Source: Halorubrum salipaludis
GTDB lineage: Archaea > Halobacteriota > Halobacteria > Halobacteriales > Haloferacaceae
Length of the DNA: 64,000 bases
Assembly (NCBI RefSeq): GCF_002286985.1
Contig: NZ_NSKC01000001.1
Coordinates: 186,001 to 250,000 of the forward strand
Reading direction: 5' to 3'
Shown: positions 41,987-50,813 of the stretch, in pieces
How positions within the stretch are numbered: position 1 is the first letter of the stretch
Layout: each line of letters starts with the position of its first letter
Program-made: the position numbers and the translations under genes
Notes under the pieces: generated by a model
Databases searched by the model: none
What the model saw: the letters and a program-made list of their open reading frames with translations, nothing else
Told to the model about the DNA's origin: nothing

Positions 41987-43683
41987 CCGGTCGCGGACCG
42001 GACGCCGACGGCGGGGACGCCACCGCCATCGACCCGGTGACGCTCGAGGTCCTCCGCAACCAGCTGGAGGGCGTCGCCGAGGAGATGGGAACCGTGCTGA
42101 TCCGCGGGGCGTACTCGCCGAACATCACGGAGCGGCGGGACTGCTCGACAGCGCTCTTCGACGCTGACGGCCGGATGGTCGCGCAGGCGGAGCACATCCC
42201 GGTCCACCTCGGCGCGATGCCGGAGGCGGTCGCGGCCGTGCGGGAGCGGGACCCCGCCCCCGGCGACGTCTTCGTCCTCAACGACCCGTTCACCGGCGGG
42301 ACGCACCTCCCCGACGTGACGCTCGTCTCGCCGCTGGCGCTCGACGGCGACGTGGTCGGCTTCGCGGTCTCCCGCGCGCACCACGCCGACGTGGGCGGGA
42401 TGACCCCCGGGAGCATGCCGGCCGGCGCCCGCGAGATCTACCAGGAGGGGCTCCGGATCCCGCCGATACGGCTCGTCGACGGCGGCGACCGGGTCGAGGA
42501 CGTCTTCGACCTGATCTTCGCGAACGTGCGGAACCCGGCGGAGCGGCGCGCCGACTTCGAGGCGCAGGTCGCGGCCAACGAGCGGGCGGGCGACCGGCTC
42601 CGCGACCTCGCCGCCGAACACGGCCGCGACCGGCTCGAAGCCGCCTTCGACGCCGTGATCGACTACTCCCGCGAGCGGACGACCGGCGCGATACGGGAGC
42701 TGCCGGACGGGACGTACGAGGCCGAAGACGCGCTGGAGGGGGACGGCGTCACCGACGCCGATATCCCGATCCGGACGAGGGTGACCGTCGACGGCGGGTC
42801 GCTCGCGGTCGACTTCGCGGGGAGCGCCGACCAGGTCGCGGGGAACTGCAACGCCCCCTTCGCGGTCGCGAAGAGCGCGGTCTACTTCGCCGTGCGCTGC
42901 GTGACGGACCCGTCGATCCCGCCGAACCACGGATGTTACGAGCCGGTGTCGGTGTCGGCGCCCGAGGGGTCGATCCTGAACCCCGAGCCGCCGGCGGCGG
43001 TCGTCGGGGGGAACGTCGAGACCAGCCAGCGCGCGGTCGACGTGGTCCTCGCGGCGCTCGGCGAGGCGGCCCCCGATCGGGTGATCGCCGAGGGGCAGGG
43101 GACGATGAACAACCTCACGATCGGGAGTCGGGGCGGAGGTGGTGCCGGTCGCGGCGAGGGCGGCGACCCCGCGGGCAACACCCGAGAGTCGTTCACCTAC
43201 TACGAGACGATCGGCGGCGGGTTCGGCGCGCGCCCCGACGCAGACGGGATGGACGGCGTGCAGGTCGGGATGACGAACACCCTCAACACCCCCGTCGAGG
43301 CGCTGGAGGCGGCGTACCCGCTCCGAGTGGAGCGGTACGCCTTCCGCCCGGGCAGCGGGGGGGACGGGCGCCACCGGGGCGGGCTCGGGCTGGAACGGAC
43401 CGTCCGGGTCGAGGCCGCGGCGACGGTCTCGCTTTTGACCGAGCGGCGGCGTCACGCCCCCGCGGGCCGAGAGGGCGGAAAGTCCGGAGCGGTCGGCGAG
43501 AACCTGATCGACGGCGAGCCCGTCCCCGCGAAGGCGACGGTCGACGTGGATCCGGGGACGACCGTGACCGTCCGGACGCCGGGCGGGGGCGGGTACGGCG
43601 ACCCCGCGGAGCGCGACCCGGCGGCGAGGAAACGGGACCGGACGGACGGGAAGACGACCCGAGACGGTCCGACCGAGGAATGA
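41983..43683 (+). CDS. hyuB: Hydantoinase B/oxoprolinase family protein, subunit B
   Basis: The protein has 566 residues. The start DPVTLEVLRNQLEGVAEEMG is the family N-terminus. VLNDPFTGGTHLPDVTLVSP, SRAHHADVGGMTPGSMP, FAGSADQVAGNCNAP and ETIGGGFGARPDADGMDGVQ are characteristic. The C-terminus has VRTPGGGGYGDPAERDP. It should form a heteromer with the upstream subunit. The length is normal. Confidence 0.94.
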   Translation: MTGRGPDADGGDATAIDPVTLEVLRNQLEGVAEEMGTVLIRGAYSPNITERRDCSTALFDADGRMVAQAEHIPVHLGAMPEAVAAVRERDPAPGDVFVLNDPFTGGTHLPDVTLVSPLALDGDVVGFAVSRAHHADVGGMTPGSMPAGAREIYQEGLRIPPIRLVDGGDRVEDVFDLIFANVRNPAERRADFEAQVAANERAGDRLRDLAAEHGRDRLEAAFDAVIDYSRERTTGAIRELPDGTYEAEDALEGDGVTDADIPIRTRVTVDGGSLAVDFAGSADQVAGNCNAPFAVAKSAVYFAVRCVTDPSIPPNHGCYEPVSVSAPEGSILNPEPPAAVVGGNVETSQRAVDVVLAALGEAAPDRVIAEGQGTMNNLTIGSRGGGGAGRGEGGDPAGNTRESFTYYETIGGGFGARPDADGMDGVQVGMTNTLNTPVEALEAAYPLRVERYAFRPGSGGDGRHRGGLGLERTVRVEAAATVSLLTERRRHAPAGREGGKSGAVGENLIDGEPVPAKATVDVDPGTTVTVRTPGGGGYGDPAERDPAARKRDRTDGKTTRDGPTEE

Positions 43684-43695
43684 GGAGCCGCCGTC

Positions 43696-44709
43696 CTACA
43701 GCCCGTCGTACGGGCCGGGCTTCGCGGCGGTGAGCCGGTCGACCTGCTCGTCGGACAGGTCGATCTCGGCGGCCGCGAGGTTCTCCGCGAGCTGGTCGGT
43801 CGTGCGCGCGCCGACGATGGGCGCGGTGACGCCGTCGCGGTGGGCGAGCCACGCGAGGGCGGTCTGCGCAGGCGTGGCGTCCACCTCGTCGGCGACCGCG
43901 TCGAGCTCGTCGTGGAGGTCGAAGTTCTGCTCCGTGAGGTACGACTCCTGGAAGCGGCTCGACTCGGCGGCCTTCGAGTCGTCAGGGAGGTCGGCGTCGC
44001 GGTCGTACTTCCCGGTCAGGAAGCCTTGTCCGAGGGGGCTCCACGGGGAGACGGCGAGGTTCCGCTGGCGCGCGAACTCCAGGTAGTCGCCCTCGACCTC
44101 GCGGTCGACGAGGTTGTAGCGCGGCTGAAGCACTTTGAACGGCTCCCAGCCCTCGTTGCGGGCGATCTCGTTGGCGCGGGCGACCTTCCACGCGTTCGGG
44201 TGGAGCGTGGAGGCGCCGAGGTAGTGGACCTTGCCGGACTCGACGAGCCCGTTGAGCGTCTTCATCAGCTCGCGGGCCGGCGTCTCGTCGTCCCACCGGT
44301 GGATGTAGAGCACGTCGAGGTAGTCGGTGTCGAGCCGGTCCAAGAGGGCGTCGACGCGGTGGCGGACGTTCTTGCGGTTCGTGCCGCGGCTGTTCGGATC
44401 GCCGTCGCGGATCTGCCAGTACACCTTCGAGGCGATCGTGTAGCGCTCGCGGTCGCGCTCGGCGAGCCAGTCGCCGATCCAGCGCTCGCAGTCGCCGCCG
44501 CCGTACACGTCGGCGGTGTCGATGTAGCGCCCGCCCGCGGCCTCGTACCCGTCGAGCAGCTCGTGAGCCCGGTCCTCGTCGATCTCCACGTTGCCCGCCT
44601 CGGTCACGCGGCCGAACCGCCACGTGCCGAGCTGGAGCTCGCTCGTTCGGAGGCCGGTTCGGCCGAGCGGGACCGTATCGAGGTCGATATCGTCGAGTTC
44701 GGGAGTCAT
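43696..44709 (-). CDS. Aldo/keto reductase
   Basis: The protein has 337 residues. This TIM-barrel NADPH oxidoreductase has catalytic residues visible as Asp and Tyr in DTADVYGGG, Lys in IASKVYW, and His in LYIHRWDDETP. Cofactor-site residues appear in VSPWSPLGQGFLTGKY and PIVGARTTDQLAENL. The substrate is unknown. It converges on hyuB with a 12-bp gap. Confidence 0.92.
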   Translation of the reverse strand: MTPELDDIDLDTVPLGRTGLRTSELQLGTWRFGRVTEAGNVEIDEDRAHELLDGYEAAGGRYIDTADVYGGGDCERWIGDWLAERDRERYTIASKVYWQIRDGDPNSRGTNRKNVRHRVDALLDRLDTDYLDVLYIHRWDDETPARELMKTLNGLVESGKVHYLGASTLHPNAWKVARANEIARNEGWEPFKVLQPRYNLVDREVEGDYLEFARQRNLAVSPWSPLGQGFLTGKYDRDADLPDDSKAAESSRFQESYLTEQNFDLHDELDAVADEVDATPAQTALAWLAHRDGVTAPIVGARTTDQLAENLAAAEIDLSDEQVDRLTAAKPGPYDGL

Positions 44710-44814
44710 CGATCAGGCGGTTGTGCCCGTCGCCGCAAAAACCTACAGCAAGCGGATGTACCGTGTGAACGTGGGGCGAGAAGACTGGTCGCGACGCGCG
44801 TGTCGCGACGCCCC

Positions 44815-44894
44815 TACCACGGCTCGTTCCTCACTACCACGGCTCGTTCCTCACTACCACGGCTCGTTCCTCACTACCACGGCTCGTTCTTCAG
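44815..44894 (-). repeat. Four 20-bp tandem copies across the carS stop codon
   Basis: A 20-bp unit (TACCACGGCTCGTTCCTCAC on the plus strand) is repeated nearly four times with exact period. On the minus strand the first copy encodes the last residues NEPW and the TAG of the CDP-archaeol synthase gene. The other copies follow downstream. Confidence 0.95.
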
Positions 44895-45416
44895 TCCGAG
44901 CGCGTAGGCGCCGACGTTGGTGACGACGTGGAGGACGGGCGTCATCACGAGCACGACCGCGAGGACGGACGGGGTGAACACCGCGAGCGCCCAGTCGGTG
45001 TCGACGACGAAGACCGCCGCGAGCGCGCCGACGACGAAGTCGAGCTGGTCGAGCCCCGGGAACGCCGCCCCGCGCTCTCGGCCCGACCGGCGCTTGAGGA
45101 ACGAGGCGCCGATGTCGCCGCACATCGCGCCGAACGCGAGCGCGAACGCGGCCGGGAGCGCGAACGTCGGGAGGTCGACGCCGAGCGCGGCGCCCGCGGG
45201 CGTCGCGAGGCGGTTGAGGGCGAGCGCGAGGAGGACGCCGACGAGGGTGCCGACCGCGGTCCCGCGCCAGGTCTTCCCGTCGCCGAGGACGCGGGCGCCG
45301 CGCCACTCGCGGCCGCCGTCGATGGGGCGGCCGCCGCCGGCCAGCACCGCGGCGTTGTTCGGCACGTAGGCGGGCAACATCGCCCAGAACGCGGTCGCGA
45401 CGAGCGAACCGATCAT
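44874..45416 (-). CDS. carS: CDP-archaeol synthase
   Basis: The protein has 180 residues from [20 protein letters not shown]. This membrane enzyme transfers CMP to digeranylgeranylglyceryl phosphate, a central step of archaeal lipid synthesis. Motifs are [20 protein letters not shown] and [20 protein letters not shown]...[14 protein letters not shown], with four to five transmembrane helices. A TTTATATA box (minus strand, about 45441-45449) lies 25-30 bp upstream of the ATG and fixes the start. Confidence 0.95.
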   Translation of the reverse strand: MIGSLVATAFWAMLPAYVPNNAAVLAGGGRPIDGGREWRGARVLGDGKTWRGTAVGTLVGVLLALALNRLATPAGAALGVDLPTFALPAAFALAFGAMCGDIGASFLKRRSGRERGAAFPGLDQLDFVVGALAAVFVVDTDWALAVFTPSVLAVVLVMTPVLHVVTNVGAYALGLKNEPW

Positions 45417-45520
45417 ACCTGCGTCGTCGCCCGTCTGGGGTATATAAATCCCGGATCGCGTCGGTCCCGAAAGCGTCGGCGTCGGCAACAATCAAGTCGC
45501 TACCGCCGCGAGTAAGGCGT

Positions 45521-46360
45521 ATGATCCCTCCGATCGCGCGGCGGTTCGTCGCCGGCGAGAGCGTCCCGGAAGCCATCGAGCACGCCCGAACGTGTAACGA
45601 GGACGGCGTCGCCGTCATCCTGAACCTGCTCGGGGAGCACTACGACGACCCCGCGGACGCCCGCGCTGACGCCGACGCGTACCTCGCGCTGTTAGACGAC
45701 ATCGCCGACAGCGGGCTCGACGCCTGCGTCTCGGTGAAACCGTCGCAGATCGGGCTCGACGTGTCCGACGAGCTGTTCGCGGAGCACTACCGCGAGATCG
45801 TCGCCCGCGCCCACGAGCTGGACGCGTTCGTCTGGTGCGACATGGAGGACGCCGACACCACCGACGCGACGCTCGACGCCTTCGAGTCGATCGCCGCGGA
45901 GTACCCGTGGAGCGTCGGGCAGTGCGTCCAGTCGAACCTCAAGCGCACTCGCGAGGACCTGGAGCGCCTCGTCGACGTGCCCGGTTCGATCCGGCTCGTG
46001 AAGGGCGCGTACGACGAGCCGAAGTCGATCGCGTACACAGAGAAGTCGCGCGTCGACAGGGCGTACCGCGAGGACCTCGAGTTCCTGTTCGAGCGCCGCG
46101 ACCGCGGGGTGGCGGTCGGCTCCCACGACCCCGCGATGATCGCGCTCGCCGACCGGCTCGCGCGGGAGCACGGGACCGACTACGAGGTCCAGATGCTGAT
46201 GGGCGTCCGCGACGAGGCCCAGCGCGACCTCGCCGCGCAGGGGGTGGACGTGGCCCAGTACGCCCCGTACGGGAACCGGTGGCTCTCGTACTTCTACCGG
46301 CGGGTCCGCGAGCGCAGGCAGAACCTGACGTTCGCGGCGCGGGCGGTGCTCGGGCGGTGA
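45521..46360 (+). CDS. putA: Proline dehydrogenase
   Basis: The protein has 279 residues. The FAD-dependent barrel enzyme oxidises proline to pyrroline-5-carboxylate. Visible family parts are VSVKPSQIGLDVS, DAFVWCDMEDADTTDATLD, VGQCVQSNLKRT, IRLVKGAYDEPKSIAY, VGSHDPAMI and the C-terminal YGNRWLSYFYRRVRER. It is the short, single-domain form; the pyrroline-5-carboxylate dehydrogenase partner is not here. Confidence 0.93.
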   Translation: MIPPIARRFVAGESVPEAIEHARTCNEDGVAVILNLLGEHYDDPADARADADAYLALLDDIADSGLDACVSVKPSQIGLDVSDELFAEHYREIVARAHELDAFVWCDMEDADTTDATLDAFESIAAEYPWSVGQCVQSNLKRTREDLERLVDVPGSIRLVKGAYDEPKSIAYTEKSRVDRAYREDLEFLFERRDRGVAVGSHDPAMIALADRLAREHGTDYEVQMLMGVRDEAQRDLAAQGVDVAQYAPYGNRWLSYFYRRVRERRQNLTFAARAVLGR

Positions 46361-46449
46361 CCGAGGACCGCGATCCCGCGGGCGTCCGCCGAGGCCGCCC
46401 GGTACGTAGAAGCCCCTTTAAGGATTGCCGACAGATACGGACTCGATAG

Positions 46450-47160
46450 ATGTCCACGTGGAAACGCGACTTCGCCAGCGGTCTCATCGTGCTGGCCCCG
46501 CTTTTGGTGCTCCTCTTAGTCCTCCAGTGGATCTACCGGTACATCGCCTCGATCCCGCTGATCGACGAGCTCCAGCCGCCGATCATCCCCGGGCCGCTGG
46601 AGCCGGTCTCGCGGGTTATCATCGCGATGGCGGTGTTCGCGACGGTCGTCCTCGCGGTCGGCTACTTCATGCGGACGACGCTCGGCCGGCTGGCGGAGTC
46701 CACCGTCGACGGCGCCATAAACCGGATCCCGGCGCTGCGCGTGGTGTACAACGCCTCGAAGCTCGCGATCGAGACGGCCGTCTCCGGGACCGACGAGCTC
46801 CAGAGCCCCGTGTACATCGAGACGTGGCCGGGGATCCGCATGACCGCCTTCCGCACCGGGCGGAAGACCCGCGACGGGAAGATCGTCCTGTTCATGCCGA
46901 CCGCGCCGAACATCACCACCGGCTTCGTCATCGAGGTCGAACCGGAGCGCGTCGAGGAGACCGGCGAGACCGTCGAGGAGGGAATGACGCGCGTCCTCTC
47001 CGCCGGCTTCGCCGAGTCCGCGCATCAGGTGCCCGTCGAGGAGGAGGCGCCGTCAGACGGGACCACCGGACAGCCCGGAGGCGTCAGCGGGGTCCGCACC
47101 GACGGGACGCCCGGGGAGTCGGACCGGTCGTCGACGGACGGCGGAAGCGACGGCGACTGA
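46450..47160 (+). CDS. DUF502 family membrane protein
   Basis: The protein has 236 residues. Two N-terminal transmembrane helices (about 10-30 and 55-80) are followed by the conserved RIPALRVVYNASKLAIETAV and RMTAFRTGRKTRDGKIVLF...PTAPNITTGFVIEV, which define DUF502. The C-terminal 40 residues are a disordered Gly/Ser/Asp tail. A CTTTAAGG box (about 46414-46421) lies 28-35 bp upstream. Function is unknown. Confidence 0.88.
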   Translation: MSTWKRDFASGLIVLAPLLVLLLVLQWIYRYIASIPLIDELQPPIIPGPLEPVSRVIIAMAVFATVVLAVGYFMRTTLGRLAESTVDGAINRIPALRVVYNASKLAIETAVSGTDELQSPVYIETWPGIRMTAFRTGRKTRDGKIVLFMPTAPNITTGFVIEVEPERVEETGETVEEGMTRVLSAGFAESAHQVPVEEEAPSDGTTGQPGGVSGVRTDGTPGESDRSSTDGGSDGD

Positions 47161-47251
47161 TCGGCGACAGCGGAAGCGACCGATCGGCGACGGCAACGTT
47201 GACGACGGCAACGGCGGCGACCGTTCGGCGCCGATGACGACGGCGACCCGC

Positions 47252-48181
47252 TTATAAGTAGGTAAACCAGTCGTCGTGGTCGTCGGTCCGCCGCTCGACC
47301 AGATCGAAGAAGGCGCTCTGCAGCTCCTCAGTCACCGGGCCGCGGGTGCCCGCGCCGATCTCCGTGTCGTCGACCGACCGGATCGGCGTCACCTCGGCCG
47401 CGGAGCCGGTGAAGAACAGCTCGTCGGCGGTGTACAGCTGTCCGCGGGAGATCATCGCCTCGTCGTGGACGGTGTAGCCGCGCTCCTCCGCCAGTTCGAT
47501 GACCGTGTCGCGGGTGATCCCCTCGAGGATCGACTGCGCGGGACCGGTGGTGTAGATCTCGCCGTCGTTGACCATGAAGATGTTCTCGCCCGGCCCCTCG
47601 GCGACGTTGCCTTCCTTGTTCAGGACGATGGCCTCGACGTAGCCGTTGCGGCGGGCCTCCTCGCCCGCGAGCATGGAGTTGACGTACAGGCCTGTGGTCT
47701 TGACGTTCGTCGGCACCTGCGAGGAGGCGTGTTTCCGCCACGAGGAGACCATCACGTCGACGCCCTCCTCGAGCGCCTCCTCGCCGAGGTACGCGCCCCA
47801 GGGCCACGCGGCGAGGACGAGGTCGGTCGGGCAGTCCTTCGGCGAGACGCCCAGCGAGTCGTAGCCGTAGTAGGCGATCGGCCGGATGTAACAGGACCCG
47901 AGGTCCTGCCGGTCGAGGAGTTCGAGGGTGGCCTCGGTGATCTCCTCGCGGGAGTGCTCGATGTCGAGGTCGTACATCTTCGCGGAGTCGAACAGCCGGT
48001 CGAGGTGCTCGTCCCACCGGAAGATCGCCGGTCCCCGCTCGGTGTCGTAACAGCGGACGCCCTCGAACACGCCGCTCCCGTAGTGGAGCGCGTGGGTCAG
48101 AACGTGAGTGGTCGCGTCCTCCCAGTCGAGGAACTCACCGTTCTTCCAGATCGTGTCGACATCCATCTCGTCGAATCCCAT
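47252..48181 (-). CDS. ilvE: Branched-chain amino acid aminotransferase
   Basis: The protein has 309 residues from MGFDEMDVDTIWKNGEF. The fold-type IV PLP enzyme shows HALHYGSGVFEGVRCYDT, SCYIRPIAYYGYDSLG, the PLP lysine region PTNVKTTGLYVNSMLA, and EGPGENIFMV...ILEGITRDTVIELA. It makes or degrades Leu, Ile and Val. An ATTTAAGC element (minus strand, about 48205-48212) is about 27 bp upstream, fitting a leaderless start at this ATG. A longer open extension upstream is rejected. Confidence 0.95.
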   Translation of the reverse strand: MGFDEMDVDTIWKNGEFLDWEDATTHVLTHALHYGSGVFEGVRCYDTERGPAIFRWDEHLDRLFDSAKMYDLDIEHSREEITEATLELLDRQDLGSCYIRPIAYYGYDSLGVSPKDCPTDLVLAAWPWGAYLGEEALEEGVDVMVSSWRKHASSQVPTNVKTTGLYVNSMLAGEEARRNGYVEAIVLNKEGNVAEGPGENIFMVNDGEIYTTGPAQSILEGITRDTVIELAEERGYTVHDEAMISRGQLYTADELFFTGSAAEVTPIRSVDDTEIGAGTRGPVTEELQSAFFDLVERRTDDHDDWFTYL

Positions 48182-48360
48182 ACTACAGCGGTCGTGACCT
48201 CCCGGCTTAAATCTGTGACATGCGGAGAACGCGGCGACCGTCGGCGACCCGCCCACTTATAAACAAGCTGCTGACGGACCGACGGTGGATACCCTGAGTC
48301 CGCGGTCGCCCGTTTATCAGTGGCTCCACGGGAACCGACGCGAACGCCTCCGAAGCCCCA
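48182..48360. other. Divergent gap between ilvE and the repeat array
   Basis: This stretch holds the ilvE promoter, two TTATAAA/TTTATCA-like boxes (about 48256 and 48311) and a diverged first copy of the CCAAAGCCCCAGCCG block (as CCGAAGCCCCAGCCG, 48349-48363). No gene is visible. Confidence 0.5.
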
Positions 48361-48540
48361 GCCGCTCGGCTGTACGATGTTTATAAACCGACGATCGGTA
48401 CCGACACTTCCAAAGCCCCAGCCGCTCGGCTGTACGATGTTTATAAACCGACGATCGGTACCGACACTTCCAAAGCCCCAGCCGCTCGGCTGTACGATGT
48501 TTATAAACCGACGATCGGTACCGACACTTCCAAAGCCCCA
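48361..48540 (+). repeat. Three exact 60-bp repeats, each with TATA box and element start
   Basis: Three identical 60-bp units (48361-48420, 48421-48480, 48481-48540) carry TTTATAAACC and, about 26 bp further on, CCAAAGCCCCA, which is the beginning of the structured element. Each unit is therefore a candidate promoter plus 5' end. The spacing from TATA centre to CCAAAG matches a haloarchaeal transcription start. No spacers or leader are present, so it is not a CRISPR. Confidence 0.9.
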
Positions 48541-48790
48541 GCCGCGAGGCCGCCAGAGACGACGCCAAGCACCGCAACGAGTGAGCGGAGCGAACGAGTG
48601 AGGAGCGCAGCGAGTGTCTGGCGGCCTCGCGGCTGCCCCTTTGAGTCCCTCCCCGCACCGCACAGCACCTCACGCCTCCCCAGCCTCGTCGCTCGATCGG
48701 GCTCCCTTCGGTCGCCCGCTCGCGACTCCCTCGCGCGGCGCTGCTTCGCGGTCGCCGGAGGCGACCGCTCGCAGGCGCGCGCCGGATCGG
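48530..48790 (+). repeat. Three-hairpin structured element, copy 3 (candidate ncRNA)
   Basis: The stem arm CAGCCGCGAGGCCGCCAGA (48539-48557) and its perfect complement (48617-48635) flank a 59-nt loop. CAAAG (48531-48535) and CTTTG (48639-48643) close an outer pair across a 3x3 C internal loop. The constant CCTCACGCCTCCCCAGCCTC is followed by a GTCGC/GCGAC hairpin with inner GGGC/GCCC (48688-48726). A third hairpin has a perfect 9-bp inner stem (GCGGTCGCC/GGCGACCGC, 48748-48768). The arms differ from copies 1 and 2 at several positions, yet pairing is kept. It lies downstream of the three promoter-like repeats. Confidence 0.82.
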
Positions 48791-48847
48791 CTAGTCAGGA
48801 GCACTTCATCGAGAGAAAGCGGGTCGGTCGTCTGTGCCCTCGCGGCG

Positions 48848-49621
48848 TCAGCGCAGCGCCTCGACGAGGGCAGTGCCCTCAACGTAGGGGATTCCGCGCC
48901 GGCGGGCGTACGCCTCGGCGTCCGCGGGCGCCAGCGCGGCGCCCGTCTCGTCGTCGAGCATCTCGCAGACCACGGCGGCGGGGGCGGCGTCGACGGCCGC
49001 CGCCATCGCGAGCCCGAGCTCCGTGTGACCGGTCCGGCCGCGCAGCCCGTCGCGGGCGCCCCGGAGCACGTGGACGTGGCCGGGCGCGCGGAACTCCGCG
49101 GCGAACTCCTCGGGACCGTAGCTCGCCGGGTCGGCGCCGGCGGCAGCGGCCGCGTTCGCGAGCTCGACGATGGTCCGAGCGCGGTCCTCGTCGGTGATCC
49201 CCGTGAACGTCTCGCGGTGGTTCACCGGGAGCGAAAAGGAGGAGCGGTCGTCGTACTCGGGGTCGTCGTCGACCGCGGGGTGGTCGAGCGCGTCCGCGAG
49301 GAACGGGAGCCCGAACGCATCCGCGACCGGGTCGGAGACCGCGACGCAGATCAGCCCCCCCGCGTCGTTGCGCATGTGCGCGACGGCGGCCTCGTCGACC
49401 GCGCCGGCCGGGTAGACGATGTCCGTCTCGCCCTCCCGGTCCGCGAAGTCGTGGACGCAGACCGGATCGCCCGCGCGGAAGGCGTCGAGGGCGCGCCGGA
49501 CCGAATCGGCGTCGGAGCCGGAATCGGCGTCGGGGACGGGATCCGAGTCGGAGTCGGAGACCGCCTCGGCGTCCGCGGGCGCGGCCTCCGCCTCGGCGTC
49601 CACGTCGGCGTCGGCGCGCAT
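48848..49621 (-). CDS. ribB: 3,4-dihydroxy-2-butanone 4-phosphate synthase
   Basis: The protein has 257 residues. It makes the four-carbon unit of riboflavin from ribulose 5-phosphate. Motifs are HDFADREGETDIVYPAGAV (acidic metal loop), RNDAGGLICVAVS, SLPVNHRETFTGITDEDRA and RGRTGHTELGLAMA. An Asp/Ala/Ser-rich extension (about residues 1-38) precedes the domain. Its ATG overlaps the stop of the riboflavin kinase gene by one base, so the two form an operon. Confidence 0.95.
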   Translation of the reverse strand: MRADADVDAEAEAAPADAEAVSDSDSDPVPDADSGSDADSVRRALDAFRAGDPVCVHDFADREGETDIVYPAGAVDEAAVAHMRNDAGGLICVAVSDPVADAFGLPFLADALDHPAVDDDPEYDDRSSFSLPVNHRETFTGITDEDRARTIVELANAAAAAGADPASYGPEEFAAEFRAPGHVHVLRGARDGLRGRTGHTELGLAMAAAVDAAPAAVVCEMLDDETGAALAPADAEAYARRRGIPYVEGTALVEALR

Positions 49622-50421
49622 CAGGCGACCTCCGTCTCGACGGCGTCAGCGGGACTCTCGCCCTCGTCGTCGTCTTCCGGCGACTCGGACGCCGCCTCGC
49701 TTTCGGGCTCGTCCGCCCGGCTCGTGGCGGCCACGCGGACCTCGACCGCGTCGCCGTCGTCGAGGTCGAGCGCGTCGCGGAGCCGCTCGGGGGCGATCAG
49801 CTCGAGCTGGTCGTCGTCGTGGTGGGTCCGGTCGGGGACGATCGCGTGGACCTCCTCGTAGCGCTCGTCGCCGGCGACGAGGGTGACGCCGTAACAGGAG
49901 GCCGCGCCGTACGTGCGGTCCTCGCCCTCCCACGCGTCGATCGGGACCGCGTCGATGCCGGCCATCTCGCCGCGCCGGCGGACGCTCTCCTCGGAGAGGT
50001 CGACGTTGAGCGTACCCGGGAACGGCTCGTAGCCCAGGCGCGCGCGGAACTGCTCGGCGTAGCCGGGCAGGGTGATGTAGTGTCGCCCCTCGCCCATCCC
50101 CCCGGTGACCGCGCCGCGGAGCACGAGCTCCACGTCGGTCTCGAACAGCCGGCGGTAGTCGGCGTACTCCGCGCGGAGGGCCGCCTCGCCCGCGTCGGTG
50201 ACGCGCACCCACTGGCCGTCGCCGACCACGTCGCGCTCGATGTACCCCGCGGATTCGAGGGTCTGAAGCCGCCGAGAGGCGGTCTGCGTCGAGGCGTCGA
50301 GCCGGTCGCCGAGGGCCGCACACGACACCTTCGTCTCGGTCAGGCCGCCGACGAGCCCGACGTGTTTCAGGGCCGCGATCGCGGCCGGGTCGGGGTCCGC
50401 CGTCGACGTCGCTTCTGCCAT
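49621..50421 (-). CDS. ribK: CTP-dependent riboflavin kinase with N-terminal HTH (RbkR-type)
   Basis: The protein has 266 residues from [10 protein letters not shown]. An N-terminal winged helix ([36 protein letters not shown]) is fused to the DUF120 kinase domain ([33 protein letters not shown]). RbkR proteins of this architecture both make FMN and repress riboflavin genes. The C-terminal 30 residues are acidic and disordered. The start is supported by a T-rich promoter-like stretch about 30 bp upstream. Confidence 0.94.
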   Translation of the reverse strand: MAEATSTADPDPAAIAALKHVGLVGGLTETKVSCAALGDRLDASTQTASRRLQTLESAGYIERDVVGDGQWVRVTDAGEAALRAEYADYRRLFETDVELVLRGAVTGGMGEGRHYITLPGYAEQFRARLGYEPFPGTLNVDLSEESVRRRGEMAGIDAVPIDAWEGEDRTYGAASCYGVTLVAGDERYEEVHAIVPDRTHHDDDQLELIAPERLRDALDLDDGDAVEVRVAATSRADEPESEAASESPEDDDEGESPADAVETEVA

Positions 50422-50741
50422 GTCCGGGTCTGGGTCGTCCGCACGCAAAAGAGTAACGGAAATGAGATGCGTCCCAGAAACGTTAATCGGGTGGGGAGTG
50501 GGAACCGGCGGCCGAAGTCACCGAAGTCGCGTCCGAAGGTACTGAACGTCGTGGCGCCCCGTACCTAACCCCATCGGTATCGGCGGTCGTCGTCGCGAGC
50601 TGTGACGCCGTCGAGCGTGCGGGGCGACGGCGGCGGACGCCGGCGCGAGAATACGGGACGCCCGCGTGGGAGTGCGAACCACCCGCGTGCGGGTCGCCGA
50701 AAGGTAAGGTACAAATACGAACGGCGATTGGTTCCGGGTGC
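50422..50741. other. Gap between riboflavin operon and tRNA gene
   Basis: This 320-bp stretch contains the riboflavin operon promoter at its left end and a TATA-like GTACAAATAC (about 50709-50718) about 25-30 bp before the tRNA. No open frame with haloarchaeal character is convincing. Confidence 0.5.
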
Positions 50742-50813
50742 GGGCTCGTAGATCAGCGGCAGATCGCTTCCTTCGCAAGGAAGAGGCCCGGGGTTCAAAT
50801 CCCCGCGAGTCCA
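50742..50813 (+). tRNA. tRNA-Ala (anticodon CGC)
   Basis: Acceptor arms GGGCTCG and CGAGTCC pair (one G-U), followed by discriminator A. The D stem is GATC/GATC, and the anticodon stem CTTCC/GGAAG encloses TTCGCAA, so the anticodon is CGC. The T arm is CGGGG-TTCAAAT-CCCCG. It has no intron and no encoded CCA beyond the natural sequence. The 3' end is the probable attachment site of the adjacent provirus. Confidence 0.95.

Noticed and set aside
48361-48540. CRISPR or origin iterons
   Set aside because: Exact 60-bp tandem units without spacers; each carries the start of the structured element, which explains them better. No initiator gene is adjacent.
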